From contig JAEWHO010000003.1 of the NCBI GenBank assembly GCA_023387755.1, positions 1 through 6,092 on the forward strand: DNA of 6,092 bases, in the 5' to 3' direction. A model generated the notes under the pieces. The model did not search any database. It worked only from the letters and a program-made list of their open reading frames with translations, and was not told where the DNA came from. The DNA is from Actinomycetes bacterium. GTDB lineage: Bacteria; Actinomycetota; Actinomycetes; Actinomycetales; Actinomycetaceae. The position numbers were made by a program, and so were the translations under genes. This document shows positions 4,732 through 6,092 of this stretch, one piece after another (within the stretch, counting starts at the first letter, position 1; each line of letters starts with the position of its first letter).

Positions 4732-5943
4732 ATGAATCGCACAACTTCACCAGTTAGAGCTTTTATGCTCGCCCTGTTCTCGTCGCTGCTAATGCTCTTC
4801 CCGGCTGCGGGCGTCCATGCCGACACCCCCGAACCTTACATTGGCAGCCACCGCGAGGGCATCCCCGGAGTCGTGATCAGCGGGCAGGACAGCCCCCACC
4901 TGATCAACACCTATCTCTTCCCGGTCTACACCACTTCCGGTGCGACTCCTGATCTGTACGCGTACTGCATCGAGCTAATGGTGCAGTCGCGGGAGAACAC
5001 CCCGGCTCGCTACGGTTCGTGGGATGACTTCCCCGGCGATAACAACTTCGCCACTGATCCACAGGTACGCGAACGCGTCAACTGGATCATCAACAACAGC
5101 TACCCGATCATGACCCTCGCGGACTTTCAGGCCGCCACTGGGGTACCGGAGCTGACCGAGAAGGAAGCGATTGCCGCCACTCAGGCAGCTATCTGGCACT
5201 TCACTGATGACTTCAACCTGCGCGGCAGCGGCGGTAATGCGGAACGCGTTCGAGCTGCCTACAACTACCTCATTGGGGATGACAATGTGGGCCTTCCGCC
5301 GACGACGGAGGTCCCCTGGATTGAGCTGACCGCCTCAACTGATATTCACGACGCCGCTACGCCGGCTGGCCCGGTGAAGGTGTCGACGAACCAGGCATCC
5401 GTCAAGGTCTCTGTGAACTCCGAGCATGCTGTCGTGGACGCGTCCGGTAATACGGTCAACCTCGCTAACGTTAAGGACGGCCAGGAGCTGTACGTCCAGG
5501 TGCCTAGCGAAGCTCCAGCCGGCGCGGCCACTTTCAGCTCGAAGGTCCACGGCACTTCGCTGTCAGGCAAGCTGTTGATCATCGCCGAACCGAACGGCGA
5601 ACACGCTCAGACAATCATCACTGTGGAGAAGAACGTCGTGTCTGATTCAGCTGAGGCTACTGTGCGGTGGAAGGCCGCCACCCCGCCGCCCACGCCGACG
5701 CCCACGCCGACGCCCACGCCGACGCCCACGCCGTCGACACCCCAGCCGACTCCGTCAGTGCCGACTCAACCGACCCCATCCGTGCCGGTTGAGCCGAGCG
5801 CAACTCCCTCCATGCCTAGCCCTGCCGGGCAGGAGCTGCCCCGCACTGGCGCTAACGCCATTACGATTGCCAGCCTGGCTGGCCTGTTGGTAGCCGGCGG
5901 CACCGCACTAGCTCTCATGCGCCGTCGTCGCTCCACCCTGTAA
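4732..5943 (+). CDS. LPXTG-anchored thioester-domain (TQXA) surface protein
   Basis: The 403-residue protein is exported and covalently attached to the cell wall. Residues 1-30 are a signal peptide (basic start, hydrophobic 10-24, likely cleavage after V-H-A at 30). Residues ~31-190 are a thioester domain: Cys79 in Y-A-Y-C-I-E and Gln151 in T-Q-A-A-I-W are the pair expected to form the internal Cys-Gln thioester, by which such adhesins can bind host proteins covalently. Residues ~195-315 are a beta-rich, Ig-like domain often found after it. Residues ~317-365 are a Pro/Thr/Ser stalk, expected to cross the peptidoglycan, starting with repeated P-T. Then come L-P-R-T-G at 369-373 (sortase cleavage between Thr and Gly), a membrane helix (~376-396) and the R-R-R-R tail. 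All parts are intact. No sortase gene is in the window, so a housekeeping sortase is implied. It is monocistronic: own upstream region and a strong terminator. Host target unknown. Confidence 0.93.
   Translation: MNRTTSPVRAFMLALFSSLLMLFPAAGVHADTPEPYIGSHREGIPGVVISGQDSPHLINTYLFPVYTTSGATPDLYAYCIELMVQSRENTPARYGSWDDFPGDNNFATDPQVRERVNWIINNSYPIMTLADFQAATGVPELTEKEAIAATQAAIWHFTDDFNLRGSGGNAERVRAAYNYLIGDDNVGLPPTTEVPWIELTASTDIHDAATPAGPVKVSTNQASVKVSVNSEHAVVDASGNTVNLANVKDGQELYVQVPSEAPAGAATFSSKVHGTSLSGKLLIIAEPNGEHAQTIITVEKNVVSDSAEATVRWKAATPPPTPTPTPTPTPTPTPSTPQPTPSVPTQPTPSVPVEPSATPSMPSPAGQELPRTGANAITIASLAGLLVAGGTALALMRRRRSTL
5691..5726 (+). repeat. Three 12-bp tandem repeats encoding the Pro-Thr stalk
   Basis: Three identical copies of CACGCCGACGCC start at 5691, 5703 and 5715, followed by a partial, diverged copy at 5727. 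They encode alternating Pro-Thr. The inner period is about 6 bp (one P-T step). Unit length is a multiple of 3, so copy change would lengthen or shorten the stalk in frame. Confidence 0.9.
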
Positions 5944-5966
5944 GTCCGCGATAGCCGCATAAACCC

Positions 5967-6006
5967 ACGCTCCGGCGGGTCCCTGCCCCGCCGGAGCGTC
6001 TCCTTT
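5967..6006 (+). terminator. Intrinsic terminator of the adhesin gene
   Basis: ACGCTCCGGCGGG (5967-5979) pairs perfectly with CCCGCCGGAGCGT (5987-5999), giving a 13-bp GC-rich stem with a 7-nt loop. It is followed by a short pyrimidine/T run (TCTCCTTT). It begins 23 bp after the stop codon. The T run is imperfect, as is common in actinobacteria. Confidence 0.88.
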
Positions 6007-6022
6007 ACGGCGGGCAATCGGC

Positions 6023-6028
6023 TACGAT
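6023..6028 (+). promoter_or_regulatory. Candidate -10 element for the next rightward gene
   Basis: TACGAT, preceded by GC, lies just after the terminator and resembles an actinobacterial TANNNT -10. Its position upstream of possible translation starts at 6046 or just beyond the window supports a promoter here. No clear -35 is visible. Confidence 0.3.
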
Positions 6029-6045
6029 TCAATACAACCCTGCAC

Positions 6046-6092
6046 ATGTCACCAGCTAGTGCCGTATTGGACACCGTAAGGATTAATTTAGC
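6046..6092 (+). CDS. Possible start of a further gene, cut by the window end
   Basis: From the ATG at 6046 the frame stays open to the last base (M-S-P-A-S-A-V-L-D-T-V-R-I-N-L). There is no Shine-Dalgarno before it; if the TACGAT at 6023 is the -10, the leader would be about 10 nt. The alternative is that GTAAGGA at 6076-6082 is the ribosome binding site of a gene starting just after 6092. Fifteen residues are too few to assign a function, and the frame may be chance. Confidence 0.25.
   Translation, partial: MSPASAVLDTVRINL

Noticed and set aside
4559..4750. Short minus-strand open frame (63 aa) before the adhesin
   Set aside because: It starts inside the adhesin signal-peptide region, has no RBS and no recognisable features.

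Overview
The window looks like chromosomal DNA from a high-GC Gram-positive bacterium (Actinobacteria), probably a host-associated member of the Actinomycetaceae or Corynebacteriales. Three things point there: a sortase-anchored surface protein (LPRTG) carrying a Cys-Gln thioester domain, a siderophore-interacting flavoprotein preceded by a good DtxR/IdeR-type iron box, and GC-rich coding sequence with Ala/Pro-rich linkers. The genus cannot be fixed from the sequence alone.

Region 1 (1-2895) has a defence-island character. It begins with the 3' end of a DUF262/DUF1524-type (GmrSD-like) HNH nuclease gene with clearly lower GC than its neighbours. Next comes a convergent gene for a 162-residue Trp-rich protein of unknown function, which appears to have a leaderless start. 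It is followed by a complete Mrr-type (type IV, modification-dependent) restriction endonuclease gene, and 10 nt downstream by a class I SAM-dependent methyltransferase gene whose ribosome binding site overlaps the mrr stop codon. Two predicted modified-DNA nucleases therefore lie within 2 kb. The methyltransferase has no DNA-methylase (D/N)PP(Y/F) motif and is probably not a cognate modification enzyme.

Region 2 (2892-4400) is a minus-strand pair: a siderophore-interacting FAD reductase and, 9 nt downstream, a RimJ/RimL-like GNAT acetyltransferase. A 15/19 match to the DtxR/IdeR consensus lies just upstream of the first gene, so both are probably induced by iron starvation. The two reading frames are in the same phase, separated by one TAA and three sense codons. 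The acetyltransferase converges on the methyltransferase with a 4-nt overlap.

Region 3 (4347-6092) holds a 385-bp intergenic region with regulatory signals, then a 403-residue wall-anchored thioester adhesin (signal peptide, thioester domain, beta-rich domain, Pro-Thr stalk, LPRTG, membrane anchor, basic tail), and then a strong intrinsic terminator. The last ~85 bases look like the 5' region of a further rightward gene that is cut off by the window.

I found no tRNA, rRNA, CRISPR array, transposase or insertion-sequence ends. The least ordinary observations are the paired modification-dependent nucleases with a low-GC neighbour, the in-phase iron-regulated flavoprotein/acetyltransferase pair, the low-complexity insertion inside the methyltransferase fold, and two in-frame coding tandem repeats.
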